From Coprinus comatus (Eukaryota; Basidiomycota; Agaricomycetes; Agaricales; Agaricaceae): a stretch of DNA of 64,000 bases. The stretch spans positions 682,001-746,000 of the forward strand of contig JAWPGT010000009.1 of NCBI GenBank assembly GCA_034638255.1, read 5' to 3'. The notes under the pieces are model-generated. The model was given only the letters and a program-made list of their open reading frames with translations. It was not told the DNA's origin and searched no databases. The position numbers and the translations under genes were made by a program. Shown piece after piece: positions 10,653 through 23,839 of the stretch; position 1 is the first letter of the stretch; every line of letters begins with the position of its first letter.

Positions 10653-13600
10653 TCGCGCCCATCATCATTCTTCTTGGATTTTCCCAAGTCTGGGTTATGG
10701 GCTTAAAAAACATGGTGGAAAAATTAAACACGGAGACTCCGGAACGGAAATCGTACATGCGTTACGCCGTTGTTATTGGGGTAGAAGACGGGGAAATGTT
10801 TTTAGAAGTTTCTTTAGAGCAGCGGGGGAGTGATAGAAATGGAGAGAAATGTATTCCCTGAGAGATTAAGTTAAAATGATAAAATCCAATACAAAGATAG
10901 GCGAACTCAAAAAGCACAATAAGTATGTGAGACTATGACGTACTTTACTTATTTATATTAACACTGATAGCTTTTTGTGATATTTGTGCGAATCGGATGT
11001 AGTTCCACGCGACTTCCATGAGTTCTATGAGAAAAACCTCTCAATGAACATGTCTACATTCCCTCAAATCTCGTAAAGATTCATTGCTGTTGAACGGAGT
11101 TCGTCTACTATCGCCTCCGGAGACCTCCCGAGGCGTCGGAGCTTCGGCCACGTACATCCGTATGTGCGTCATTTCCAAGCCCAGAATACGGCTAATTCAT
11201 CGGGATCCATTTTTTCTTGTTCCTTCACTACGGTTTCTGATGTAAATAATCTCTCTAATTTCCATTTTGTTGGCACCTTTACAACCCCGATCAATTTTTA
11301 GCGGCTCAGTTCTCGCTTGACCAGCTTGTAACGATTAACTTGGAGCTGTGGTTCGTGGCAGCAGACAAATGTGGAGGAATTGTGAACACACCATATTCAC
11401 GCCTGACAGCCTAATGACTCCGATTGTGCGCTAACAATACTAGAATGTGAATATGTTTCTTCAAAAGTCTCTCCGGTACACCTAACCTTTATCAAGTAAG
11501 ATAAATAGTGGTTCATTAAAGTGGAGCAACTTTATAGCGAAGTGGGGTGAGAGCTTCAATTGCAGTACTATACAGCTGTTAACATGGCACTTGCAGTAAT
11601 GTGCTACGGTGTACACATGCGGTGGAAGCATCTCTATGCCGCGATGTTTCTGTTTCGAAAACGCATAATAATAGGTAGAAGTTATAATGATAGCACACGA
11701 CACATGAGAAATTGATAAGTTTTTTTCTCGACAAAAGACGAATTCTAGATGGTAAGTAACTTCTTTCAAGTGTAGGTATTGTGGACTTTGCCGCCACATT
11801 ATATTATCACGGAACTGTCCGATTTCATCAGTGCTCCATTGCTGCTACACCTACTCTGAAATTTCCCAGCTCGCACACCGTTCGAAGAATATTTTTCAGT
11901 AGTTCTGGCAGTTCAGTTGAATGTGTGACAATGACATACGTCATCAGCACAATAACTTCCAATTATCTTTTGGGCGTCTTGATCCAGGTTTTGAATAAAA
12001 ATAGATCATCCGGCTTGTTTATCTAATCGTGATATGTCACCCAGTGTGGAGAAGGACTGACTGACTATCACTGAGAAGTTTGGAAGAGTCAGAGATATCA
12101 GACATGGTTATAATTGGCCCATTTGGCAAGGTCCCAAAGACCTTTGATCTGCCACACTTCCATTGTGTGGGGTATGAGGATAATTTGTTCTGCCCAGAGA
12201 AGAAGTTTAGAAGTTTAGGGCACAACTCTGGGGGAAAGGATTGTTGATCAGATCCTGTCTTCCGGTTGATATATGGCAATCACAAACCCTACGACACTCC
12301 AGGTGACCGAGAAGGATATCATGATGCGCGACACCATGTAGTTGTTCAATTATCAAAACCCTGACAATGACATAGACATCATTAACGATTTGATTCTGAT
12401 GAGCTCTGTGGATAACAAATAACTTGGCATTTGGTAGGTATCTTGTTATGTAGTCCTATTAAATTCCAAAAACCCTGATTATCATATCTTGCTCTGATTA
12501 TTGTTGTTTGTAAAATCTTAATCTATTAGCGTCACTGAGTATTCCGAAATGCCAAGGTCGTGGACCTTTTTTACGTCTATATGGGTCATACGATTACGAA
12601 GGTATGAAGTCATGCGATAACTGCGTCATTTTTAAAGCTTGAGCTTGCTTGAAGTTTAAGCTTGAAGTTTTTCAGGAATATTCCTTTATGTTTCTGGTGC
12701 ATTCCGGATCATTACTCCGTCGGCAGAATTTGATAGTTATCATAGTAGTTGATTGCTTCTCCCGACTCTCAGCGAATGACCTATGGGCACTGTATACTAT
12801 TATATGTATGACCTAATAATACACGAGTGTGAATGGAGCCTGGATCAGCTTGCTGTTCCACGTAGCAATACAAAACTTGTAGGTAGAGTAAATTTTCAAT
12901 CCAAGACAGTTTGAAAATACATACCAGATATGATAATAATAACTCAAACTGGATCAATATAGTGTTAATTTGCCGGTTTGAGTTAAATGAGCCCTATATA
13001 CTGGCAAGTTCGTACTTGATGGGCTACACGTTCACTTGAAGACTAGTGTGAATTTTATAAATGTCCTGGTGACCCTTTGGGATGCCACCAAGCCCATATT
13101 GTCAAGTACTGATGTTTTACTTTCCAGTACTTTAAGGACTCGATCGACATCCTACCTACCAGCCATCAGTCTTTGATAAGACAATGTACTTCGTGATTAT
13201 CTGATGACGTGAATCTTACTTCCAATCATCTATTTAGTCTCATCCGAATGGATCAGGGGATCTTAGCCAAATCAAAAAAGGAAAATGCGCTTGGTTATAG
13301 GTTTCTATTGGATAAAACTGCATCGTCGGGGTTAGTAGTAATTCTTTCATCTTCGTCTTCCGGGTTCTTTTGGACTATCAGTTACAAATGAACACACAGT
13401 TCACTCCACACTTCCATATGAGATATTTTTCTCATGAAAGATAGCTAGAAGATGTGTACACTTGAACACAAATAAAACATAAATCAAACTCAGGTGTTCT
13501 AACTAGCAGGAAATCATTTGAATATAGTAATGATCAAGAGTTCAATCACTCCGGCGGAAAGCTTTAAGAACCTATTTAACAGTTGACTGGCTCCCCCTAA

Positions 13601-15631
13601 GCATTCTGTTGCTATTTTAGCACACATATATGGATGTGGATTGGTCAGTTATTTTAGGTGCAATGATGTGATGAATATGAATATGATTTTGATACATTCC
13701 GGGGCGGCTAAAGTAGCTCGATTTCCTCCAATCTGTCATGCAAACCGAATTACTTTTTTTTTACTAGGATGATCAGTTGCAATGGACACCTGACACACAA
13801 TATCACGCTAACGTGGTTACGCTGTTCGTTGGAGACAATTTTTTTTTGGTAACCATTCTCTTTATTTTTTCATGATGAAAGCTGAATTATTACATGAATA
13901 GCCTATGTCTCCATATACAAGCTATATAGTACAACGCTTAAATGTGATGTGAAGTAATCTTCTGGTGAAACGGGAGAAACGTTTTGTAGACACGTGAGTG
14001 CCAGATTAATGCTGCGAGTTTGTCGGACTCTCAGTGATTAACTGAAGACAAACCGGGCTGATGCAGGTTGGTGCGTGGACAAGAAAAAATAGCCTTAAAT
14101 GTACATAACATACATAACTACATTTGATATAACCTTCAAGTTCGGTGTGTCATCCAAACACCTCGCTAAGTATTCAAATTTCACTACAATACATTTTATT
14201 TCATATTTCCGCGGGAAATGTCGATTTATCGGAGAGGGGAATTTCTTGTTTCCTAAATGCTTATCGATTACATCATCGCGAGAGCCCCGGGCCCTGCATT
14301 TAAATAATTTAACGTATATATTTAATAAATTAAGGAACTGATATTTGGACATTTGGTCTATAGGTTCGGGTTTGGTTTGATCTCTTGAGCCACCCACTGT
14401 AGCAACGGCTTACTTGGAAATTGATCGGTATGATTTGGGCAAGGGGGATTTCAGCAAGTCAGGATTGAGTATATGCGAAATTTCACAAATCAAGCTGAGT
14501 GTTTACAACTGAGCTGAGCTGACAACCGCCACCACAGATCATTTTCATAGGTACTATACATAGTGACAAATTAAAATGAGTACTACAAACTCTAAGGTAC
14601 GTGGTCAGGCATAAGTTTTACTACGAGGCAGGAACAAGCTTCAGGTTATGAATATTCGAGTTCTAGCCTTGCATATTTCAAAAAATCGGGGTGAACGTAC
14701 CGAATTCCGACGAGGGTCCTCAAAACCTACTACCATCTCGTCAATTATTAAGCCCAGAGTAAGCTGTAAGTTACTTGAACCATGCTTATGAAGCGTGAAC
14801 CACATCGTTCTTATCTCTTGGCGTTGCCAGTTAAAGGGGTGAAGCACCCCGGCATAGTCACGGGTTCCGAACCTCAGGGTTATAACTTTTATACTCAGCA
14901 ACGATCGTATATTGGATTGTCAGCAATCCTTGACCCTAGAGTTGCGGTAACATCTACCCATAGCTTGGCGGTAGGTTCTGATCCATTGGTAGAATTTCGA
15001 CCCAAGATGCGTTTTTTTCGCGTCAAACCAACGCAATGGAGTATAGGGTATGAATATAGACAGAGGCTTAGTAGGTTCAATGTGACGTATTTATATCAAA
15101 CGCAGGAAGGCCTAAGCGCTTTATGAAGTGTTAGTGAAAGGAGTATCGTTGAATGTGGGAAATTCAGAACATAAGTTTTCATGATATTGACCAGAGACTG
15201 ACAGTTACTAAGTTATTGTATCTATCGACCATTCCACCAGTAAGCATTGAGTATTTTTGGAGGATTTGTTTCCTTGTATTTCTCAAAGGTACTGTGTAAG
15301 CTGCTAATGAAGACACGAGAGACAAACAGAATATTGAAGGCCCGGTCTGAGGGTCGGGAAAAGTTTATGGTCTTTTACGGTACAATGGTCCCGAAAGTTA
15401 ACTCAGATTGGGAGGTGGTTCACCCTATGAAGCATCAGCGAGTATGATGATTCTACATGTTTCCTACCGGTTGTCTGAAGTACCGTAGAGTACTGTCTTA
15501 TCTTACAGAGATGTGAGTCAGGGTCGTATATCACTGATCAAGGCACCGGAGCTCGAAGCATATATCGTGCGAAAAAAAGCCGGCAAAAATTGCGGAACTG
15601 GGAATGTAAGGTAAACACGGCTGGGTTGGTG
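10653..15631. other. Gene-poor AT-rich block, about 5 kb
   Basis: No supported gene. The longest ORFs (for example 14782-15126 on the plus strand, and the overlapping pair near 14095-14397 on both strands) show no family motif, no signal or TM pattern and no splice partner. No transposase, integrase or RT motifs were recognised. Small imperfect repeats of a cttgaagtttaag-type motif occur near 12636-12672. Likely non-coding or decayed repeat DNA. Confidence 0.45.
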
Positions 15632-16510
15632 ATGGATAACTCAACTACATCCCCACCCTCCAATGACTCCAAGCCTTCCAGCGCGTTCGAACGATGGAGA
15701 AGAAGGGTCATGCTGATTAGTGGTATTGGTGTTACAGAAGAAGAACGGATCGCAGACTTACGGGTGTACCAGACACGTCACTGTGAAAAGACTAAAGAGT
15801 ATCTCATGAACTACAGTTAGCATCAATTCGATTCGCTATAGACTCGCTACTGAATATTCTACCTCTAGGTCCTGCTGTGGTATTCATGCTCAAACAACTA
15901 AAAGCAGCTGGGTGCGATGTACCTAAATCAAATGTCCTCTGTGCACCATGCGACCAGACGAAGGCGGGTGGATTCCACCCAGACCCTGGTGCAGTTGTCC
16001 TGTGTACGGACATTTCTTCAGTGAATCCCACATGGAACATACGATTGTGCATGAGCTCATGCACATGTATGATCATTGTAGATTCAAAGTTAACTGGAAT
16101 AACCTCCGGCACCATGCATGCAGTGAGGTAATTAATACTTCTTTCAGCACAAGAACCGGCTCTCAATTACCCACCAGATTCGGGCGAATAATCTTAGTGG
16201 AGACTGTCGATATACGCGTGAACTTCGTCGTGGAATAATATCGTTTTCAAAACAGCACCAGGTAAGAGGGGCATTAGAAATGAACCTCAATTATGTAATC
16301 TGAGACAAAGTAGGCTTGTGTTCGACGCCGCTCAATTCAGTCCGTGATGGCAAACCCGGCATGTCCCGACGAAGTAACGGCGGAGAAGGTTGTGAACGAA
16401 GTTTGGGATAGCTGTTTCAACGATACACGGCCGTTTGATGAGGTCAGCCAATGTCTGGTCCTCAGAAGTGATATATACTGACTGACAAGTTGAACAAACA
16501 GATATATTAA
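15632..16510 (+). pseudogene. ATP23: ATP23 mitochondrial inner membrane protease, frame broken by one base
   Basis: Five exons: 15632-15815, 15869-16127, 16178-16261, 16314-16442 and 16502-16510. The product has all ATP23 landmarks: FERWRRR, the Cys-rich VLCAPCDQTKAGGFHPDPG, the zinc-metalloprotease motif HELMHMYDH (HExxH), HHACSEIRANNLSGDC, CVRRRSI, and the C-terminal [18 protein letters not shown]23 processes the Atp6 precursor and assists ATP synthase assembly in the intermembrane space. The exons total 665 nt, one short of a multiple of three. The frame of VVLCT (to about 16006) does not match that of GHFFSESHMEH (from 16008). Adding one base would give 221 residues, the normal length. 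Splice sites and all other motifs are intact, so this may be a recent loss, a sequence error in a GGG run, or an essential gene mis-assembled. The call as pseudogene is therefore provisional. Confidence 0.85.
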
Positions 16511-16702
16511 TCTAGAATAACGTAGATTTTACATATTTAATTGTGATCATTATGGAAAGTCTTGAATTTTGATCCGCGTGTGAACAGTTGTTGCTTAGTC
16601 TTGTTTGGTTGCATAAAACTCGTTCTCGCCCCACACAGCGTACTCTCTCTCTCTCCACGTCCTTCTGCTCTTCAGTTTACTTTTCAACGCAATCATCACA
16701 CG

Positions 16703-17573
16703 ATGTTATTTCAGCTCAGGTAAATCATATCAGCCGTACACTTTCAGACATGTGTCCAGTGCTCATCCTTGTATGACTTTTATGTAGTATCCTCGCAGCT
16801 CTCGTCGCTCCTTTTGCCTCTGCTTTGACTGTTACTCAGCCAACTCAAGCTGTTACCTCTGGTGGGTCTATGACCATCAACTGGACAGTCGAAAATGGTG
16901 ACCCGTGAGTAGAATCCTATAGCGCACTTCTCTCTTCTAATTCGTGCTAGTGGCTCGTTCTCTATTTTCCTACAGAACCCCACGTTCAATAACGTGTACG
17001 CCGTCGCTAACAACGTCGATGCATCACTCGGCACTTTGACCATTGCTGTTCCTTTGGTTCCCGAAAAGTCAGTGATCTCTGCCCCCTATTTTTTCTCTGC
17101 CAATTCATTGACTCGTTTATCAGTGCACAATACACTGTCCAAATTGTCCCTATTGACAATGTTAACGATGTCCTTGCCGAGTCTCCTATTTTCACCATCG
17201 GCGCTAGCACGGAGTCCCTCACTACTACCACTTCAGCTTCTGCCATCTCACGAACGACGACCGTGTCCACGTGAGCAATTTTCTCACATCGACGTTACTC
17301 GCTTATTAATTCTATTGTAGCACTGGCACAACTAGCGGCACTCCCAGCTCCCGCTCAACTAGCTCTACCACCACCTTTGGTGTTACTGTTACATCTCCTT
17401 CGCCCTCCATTACTCGTACCACCACCACAGGGACCAACACTGCTGCTAACACTAACAACACCAATACTTCCTTTGGCAATGCTGCAACTGCAGTCCACCT
17501 CAACATGAACATGGGAGTTGTCGCGTCTGTTGTCCTGTCAGCTGTTGCTGGCGTTGTCATGTTTGCTTTCTAA
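16703..17573 (+). CDS. Kre9/Knh-like Ser/Thr-rich GPI-anchored cell-surface protein
   Basis: Five exons (16703-16719, 16788-16904, 16951-17067, 17124-17270, 17321-17573) give 216 residues with agreeing phases. Residues 1-18 are a secretion signal ending FASA. Residues about 19-105 form a beta-sandwich-like region (LTVTQPTQ, TINWTVENGDPG, TVQIVPID) typical of the Kre9/Knh1 N-terminal domain. Residues about 110-190 are a Ser/Thr/Asn stretch suited to O-mannosylation. The C-terminus is hydrophobic (VVASVVLSAVAGVVMFAF), as in GPI attachment signals. The protein is expected at the plasma membrane or in the cell wall, and may act in beta-1,6-glucan organisation, though that function is shown only for the yeast members. 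The first coding exon is just 17 nt. Confidence 0.85.
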
Positions 17574-20500
17574 ATACTAGTTGTGGGGTTTTTGACTAGG
17601 TCAGCGCCTCTTGGATCGAGCTTATCAGAACATTATTGCGCTTCCTTTGCCGTTATATGTACCTCGTGGGGGGCGAACAACCGGACATTTTTTTTCTTTT
17701 ACACATCTTGTTGTTCATTATCTGGCTTCTCGTATATGCTTGCGGAGTAATTTGTTGAGCCTACGTAGTGTAGTGACCACTTCTGGTCCGTTAGCTTGTC
17801 CTTTCTTTTTGTTTTCTGGGCTCAACATGTTGTACTCTATACAATCAACTCTCGTGTTCTTTGTCACATTTGAAGTTATGGAACTCCCCAATCACAGAAC
17901 TCAAAAAGATATCGCCTAGCCTTCAATGGGGATAGTGTGGGAAGTCCCGTGACACCACCTTCAACAGTATCCAGCAGCCACTTTAGCAGAATAAAATAAG
18001 GTACGAGAGAATTCTACAGTTTAACGTCTGAGTATTCGAAACTTATCATTTTTGGTCTCGCAGGAGGTATTTGAAAGAGAGAAATATTAACACTGTTGTA
18101 GTGTACCAAGTTCCGAAAGGTCGCTAGGGCCCTAGGGGATGTTTCTCGTTACCTTATGGTAAGCACGCGAAATGCGATGTCAAGATATTCTCCCCCTAGG
18201 ACCGGTTGAACACTGCGACGATGGCACCCTTGGTAGATGACAACACTGAAAATGATTCACCAAGGAAATGAATAGGAAGCCTTTTAAATAATTTGAAGTC
18301 AACAAATAGGTTTGTGACTACCAGGCCTTCCTATTCTGTGCCTTCTTCCTGACCGTGGAGTCCGAATATATAAATAGCGAGTTAGTTCATGTTTTTTTTT
18401 GAGTTCTTAGGTTCAGGTTCGCTAGACTCTCAACACCATTGAGCCCGAGTGATAACGATGTACATATCGATGGGGTATCGGCCAGTATTGGTGTTGGCTA
18501 GTGTTGGAGTTATGAAGTTGTTGTCCCTGCTTACCGCTGAATGATTTATTGCGATATTTCTATTGATTACTCGCTTAGGATAGTTTCATGCCCGGCTAAT
18601 TAGTTAACGCTGATGAGCCTGTAAAAGTATTGATAATGCCGATGATAAAGGTCGTCATCGACACAGTATCTTAGCCTTTCTTAGCTCCTTTATGGACGAT
18701 TTCAGGACATATTGTGAAGAGGCCGAACATTGCGGAATATAAAAAAAAAACATAAAATAAATTACTAATAATGGGGATTGGCTGCCGAGAAATCTAAATC
18801 TCGAAAAGAAGGAACTCTATGAATAAGATGGTATCCTGAGCAGATTGTTGTAATGAAACGATCATAAATAGAAGTCTGAACTACATATAATCTCTTCGAA
18901 GTACGTATATATATTGTATACTGTAACATACGGAGTGAAACAGTCTCATGACCTTTTCAACGGCGTCAACGGTCATGAATTATGATATGATGCTTAATGG
19001 TCAAGGAGTACTGGCGATGCCATCAAGTCGAAGTATTTCTCTCTGTTGAGTCGGACCTCCTGGGGTTGACGCGTACCAATGGTCTCTTACTAAGATTATC
19101 TATCAAAAACGCCGTGCCATTATCCCCAACTTATACCAAACGCTGACATTTCTATTTCTGGTTGGCTCGTCCTGAAAAAAAAAAGAAAATCTCTGATTCA
19201 TGATTAGCTGAGGCGAGCTGATTAAGTTCGTCAAATGAATTAATCTAGTACAAAGTGCCAAATTGGTTTGGTTGCGTCATCACCCAAGTATTGAGCGAAA
19301 TTCGTTCAATGGGGTTGAATATCTACTACTTAGTACTTACTTCATTGGAGAGGGAGTGATCTATCCTCTTTTTCCCCTTTTTGACCTTTTTTTGATGTAA
19401 AAGAGGTGTAATCCGAGGAATAATTGGCCGAAGAAAACTTGTTCTATTCACGGGTAGGTCCAAGGAACGTTTTGAATTTCCCAGTACCTGCCATTACTAC
19501 AATATAAAAAGGGATGCGTGTCCTTCGAATTGGCTCGTCTCATTGACTCCACGGTCGATAGGTTCCTGAATAAGAATCGCTTACTTTAGTAGTATAAACG
19601 AACAAAGCAAGCAGTCAAAAGACTTTGGAATTTCTCTAGGGTTGGCATTAGTAACACTTGACTAAATCACTGAGGCTAGCTAATAATGTTTGTCGTACAT
19701 CATCACCATGGAGAGATGGGGTAAAAAGGAAACCATCCTTTACCATGAAAGGCTTAATTCAAGTCATGGCCAAGCCTTGGATCGCTCTCTTTTCTCTCTC
19801 GCCCTTGTTTTTCCCCCAAATTCCCCAGAGAGAATTGAATGCGGCATTTTGCGTCGAGCCTGAACGTGATTTTGTCGTCATTATCAATTTAATACATAAG
19901 ACAAGGCTCACCACAACACACTCACGGTTTTAGTAACAGTATATAACGAGGATGTGATGTGTGTATAGTACTCAATGTGGATCATGTACACTATACTGAA
20001 TTAGTGTGTCGGAATATATTGCTCGAGGAGATAATTCTATAGTTATAATTATATTCCACATGTCATTTGTTGTTTGTCACCGAAAATTTTGTTGACATCG
20101 TGATGGGTAATGAATGTTATTTGACAAGGAGTAAGGTATGGCAGATGAACGCCCAAAGTCCTTCCCAGGTCCTTCCTTAGTAAATGATCTCCTTCCAGGT
20201 TTTTGAATTCAATTATAGTATTCGTATTGTATGTCCAAGGGTACAGTTTTGAAAATCAACGTCATACCGTGTGATTCCTCTAAGAGAAAGTTAGATTCAC
20301 ACCCACACTGTCAGGATCTCTGTGGTGTTGTTGACTTTGGGGTGATGATGGTATGATAGTAATATATCCTTAGCCTGATGTTCCACTTGTCTATACCCCA
20401 TGGATGAATTACAAAAAGTTTATTGTACATTCGGTGGGCACTAGAACCCGGACTTATCTCGGGTTTGGTGGGAAAATAGGAATGGGACGGTAAGTAAGTA

Positions 20501-23131
20501 AATATAGACGGGTAACGAGGAACCGAGCATGCTTTGGGTTTGGTGAATATTAATTAAGTATTTTGGCCACTCGGAATAAAGTGGTTGGTAAATAATTGTT
20601 CGATATTCGAATTCGAAAGAAGACGTCATGACACTTTCGTTCCATGAGATTTTCTTGTGATGTAGTAAACGACGTCAAGTGGAATACTTAGCACAAAGGT
20701 ACGCAGGTACGTACTCATCTTTGACAACTACTGGCAGGTCCATGACCTATATTTACCTACTATTCAATAAATAAGACCTAGATGCTGATGAACAAATCAA
20801 TCACATTTGAATTCTTCGTTCATTGGATATTCAATGAAAAAAGTTTAGAGTTTCAAATGGGGACAAATTTGTGGATCCAACTTCCTCCTTAGAGGTAAAT
20901 CGTACTCACGCCGATACTCCCTGCCCACCGCATCTAAGACACAACTCCGCCATTTCAAGATATAGATAGTACCACCATTCAAATATACCGATCGACGCTG
21001 AGAATCAATTCTTGAGAGAAGGTCTTTCTTCTTCTTCAAGTTCGGCAGGGGTTGGTCCAATGTTTATTTGTGTAGTACCGTATCATAAGTCGGAAAGGGA
21101 GGGGGCCACACTTTTGAACTTTATCTTTAGTTGGGAGTGATGGTTTTCTAGGTAAGCTTTTCCTAAAGGCGGATTGGCAGCGCTGCGGCTTCAGAAAGCT
21201 TGGTGCTGATTGATTGGTTTGGTTCTCTTAAACGCAGTGAGTAGTAAGTGGAAGCCTTGCCAAGGTTGAGATGGAAGAGTGGAGCCTCAGTTTGAGCGGT
21301 GAAAGCCTACGACTCGCCATGCCTGTGAGCATATAGTGCTGAATTGCCGATTGAATTCCAGGTCTTAGATACAAATCACTGACACCCTAGATGGTGAAGA
21401 TGGTAGGATATTCATATCCAAGCCAATACTACGCATCTACGACTCGAATTACGGCATTTCTCCTAACTTATTCAAACCCATTTGTAACTAATATGTGCTT
21501 TGAATTCAACTTGAAGTCCTTACGGGGGATGTCTTTTGAGTGCAGTGTATAATGTATAATACCATTACTACAATCAAATCACAAAATCTGTTTACAACAT
21601 ATTAGTATGATGTGTTGGTCGGTGGGGATAGTCTGGTCGAAGAAGAGTCTATTTACGATGTGTATGACCTCGCTTAAAAAGGGATGAATGAGTTTTACGT
21701 TTACAATCATGTATACCAGCACTTAGGTGTATTCGGAAGTGTCGTTCATGCGTGGCGAGCCATGGAAGAAGATGTGAGCCGATTCCCTTACTACAAATCC
21801 CTATCACGGGACGGGTGGGGACGGCCACATCATGTTAAGAGGAAGATATGATTGACAGGTTAATAAATCAGATTGGTCACGCTCTTTGGCCTCATGAAAA
21901 AAAAGAACCGGCTATATGCAAAAGTGATGAATTCGAGGCCGCCAACTTGTTGTTTGTCGGCAACAGGGTTTTTGCAGGTCTTCGTTCATATTCTAGAACG
22001 TTTGGATGATCATTCGGTTTCAATGGTCCCTTACACGGTTAGAGACACCTATATAGGTAATAGATCTTGTTTTCTTGATCCCAGTCCCAAAGCCGACCCA
22101 CTAAGAGTCGCGTGGTAAACGTTGCCTTCAGTAGTCGTCTGACCTCACGAAGTTAGTTGTCCCGATGACTTCGCTCAGGTTTTGGACACTGGCTCAGCGG
22201 AGGTCAACATAAACCGGGTTTTGACGCACAGAAAAAATCAATTTCTTTGTGAATTTTGGGTTTCGCCTTACCATCCAACGTAAGAATATGACACTGATAC
22301 CTCGGTGGCGCAACCGTGCAGAGTGCCTGACAGAGGATCTAAAGATTTGTTACGGCAACGTGTTCCAGCACAACCAGACAGAAGGATCGAGAAGGGACAT
22401 AAGGCGTCGAAGAAGTGTACGAGAGTAAAGATAGCCATCTGATCCTTCAGACTGGAGATTCAGTCCAACATGCAGAACAGTGGAAACAATAGGGTCCCGA
22501 GCCCGAGCCCCAAGGAAGGTATGCAGCAGCAGCAGCAGTTCGTTTAGTAGTTCGATGGTAAGTACAAAGGTTCGCCGAAGTATTTTAAGCATGCAAGCAT
22601 GGGGAAGTAATCGATGATGAACGAAGTCGAAGGGCAAAGTACATGATGCACGCTGTGGTATCAAGTCTTTCAAAACCATGCGCCTTCTGTCAGGTGCACC
22701 TGCGGGTCTTCGGCTTCGGTGGATTATGGTTCCCTGTTCAGCATTGCAATATATAACACAGCTTGGTCAGATGTTGATAAGGTTAGTGAATCCAACGGTC
22801 GGTAATAGTTCGAAGAAAGCCGGAGCAGGTAGATATTAGAAAGCATCAGTGGAATGAGAAACAGGAGAACTCATTGACTAAGTTGTTTTCATTAACGTGA
22901 CCGATTGACCAATGACAAATCTAAGACAAATATCTTGACTAAGGAAGCTTAAGCGCTCACGTGCAGGCTGTTGATTGATGTCACCATAAGTCAGCCGACG
23001 ACTATATCAGTCCAGTTCCGATGCTCTGTCGTCTCCGAGTTATACCCACACGATTACCAGCTGCACTTTCATTCGCGTGGTTTCATACAACGGCGTCTTC
23101 GTCTAAACCGTCACAAGCCCAACTCAAAGCC
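17574..23131. other. Gene-poor AT-rich block, about 5.6 kb
   Basis: No supported gene on either strand. ORFs such as 19658-19933 (+) and 22350-22679 (-) have no recognisable motif and no coherent splice neighbours. No TIR, LTR or transposon protein fragment was identified by eye. The last 200 bases contain the promoter of the glutaredoxin gene. Confidence 0.45.
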
Positions 23132-23651
23132 ATGTCTGTCAAGAACCTCGTAGAGGTGAGCACTTTATAGACTGAGCAGTCAATTCTACTCCTTCTAATC
23201 CTCTCACGCATCAGCAAACAATCAATGATAACAAGATTGCCATCTTTTCCAAGAGTCATTGTCCATATTCCACGAGAGCGAAAAAGTTGCTCAAGGACAA
23301 GTTCCCAGATGTGAAGACTGAAATCTTCGAGTGAGTCGTCTCTTGTTGTAAAACATGGGTAGTCTTATGAGTATTATCGTCAGACTTGATGAGCGTGAAG
23401 ATGGTTCAGCAATTCAACAATATCTCCTGGAGAAGACCGGACAACGCACAGTTCCTAACGTTTTCATTGGTGTGCCTTCTTCCTTCTACTGAATTGCAAC
23501 AAGGGGCTTACGATTACAAAAGCTGGGAAACACATCGGAGGTGAAATAATACGCCATTAACAGTTATTGTGTACTGACGAAATCCATAGGTTGTGATAAT
23601 GTTGTAGCAGCCGACAAGAACGATGAGCTTGTCAAGCTCTTGACTGCGTAA
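23132..23651 (+). CDS. Dithiol glutaredoxin (CPYS active site)
   Basis: Five exons: 23132-23155, 23215-23330, 23384-23469, 23523-23540 and 23590-23651. They total 306 nt, 101 residues, the usual size of a cytosolic or mitochondrial class I glutaredoxin. It starts MSVKNLVE. The active site is SKSHCPYSTRAK (CPYS). The glutathione-binding TVPNVFI segment with its cis-Pro and the GGCDN loop are present, ending LLTA. It reduces disulfides and protein-glutathione mixed disulfides using GSH. Exon 4 is only 18 nt and supplies AGKHIG, which is needed for the conserved turn between the TVP loop and GGCDN. It lies 188 bp upstream of DPM3 on the same strand. Confidence 0.93.
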
Positions 23652-23839
23652 GGTTCATCGCGAATCCTTGGAGCTCCTTATTTTGAGACCTAAACGCTTG
23701 TCATAGAGAACCGCGACTGTAATATGGAGAGTGATTTAATTAGTATTTAAATACTGTGAGATAATAGATTTGCCATATTCGGCTATGACGAAACCGCCAC
23801 GTTAGTGATTGCAGTACCTCTGCTCTCTACAACCATACA

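Noticed and set aside
14782..15126. 114-codon plus-strand ORF
   Set aside because: No recognisable domain, signal or splice context; the opposite strand is also open, as expected by chance in this composition.
22350..22679. 109-codon minus-strand ORF
   Set aside because: Leu-rich but no clear TM periodicity or family resemblance, isolated within a gene-poor block.
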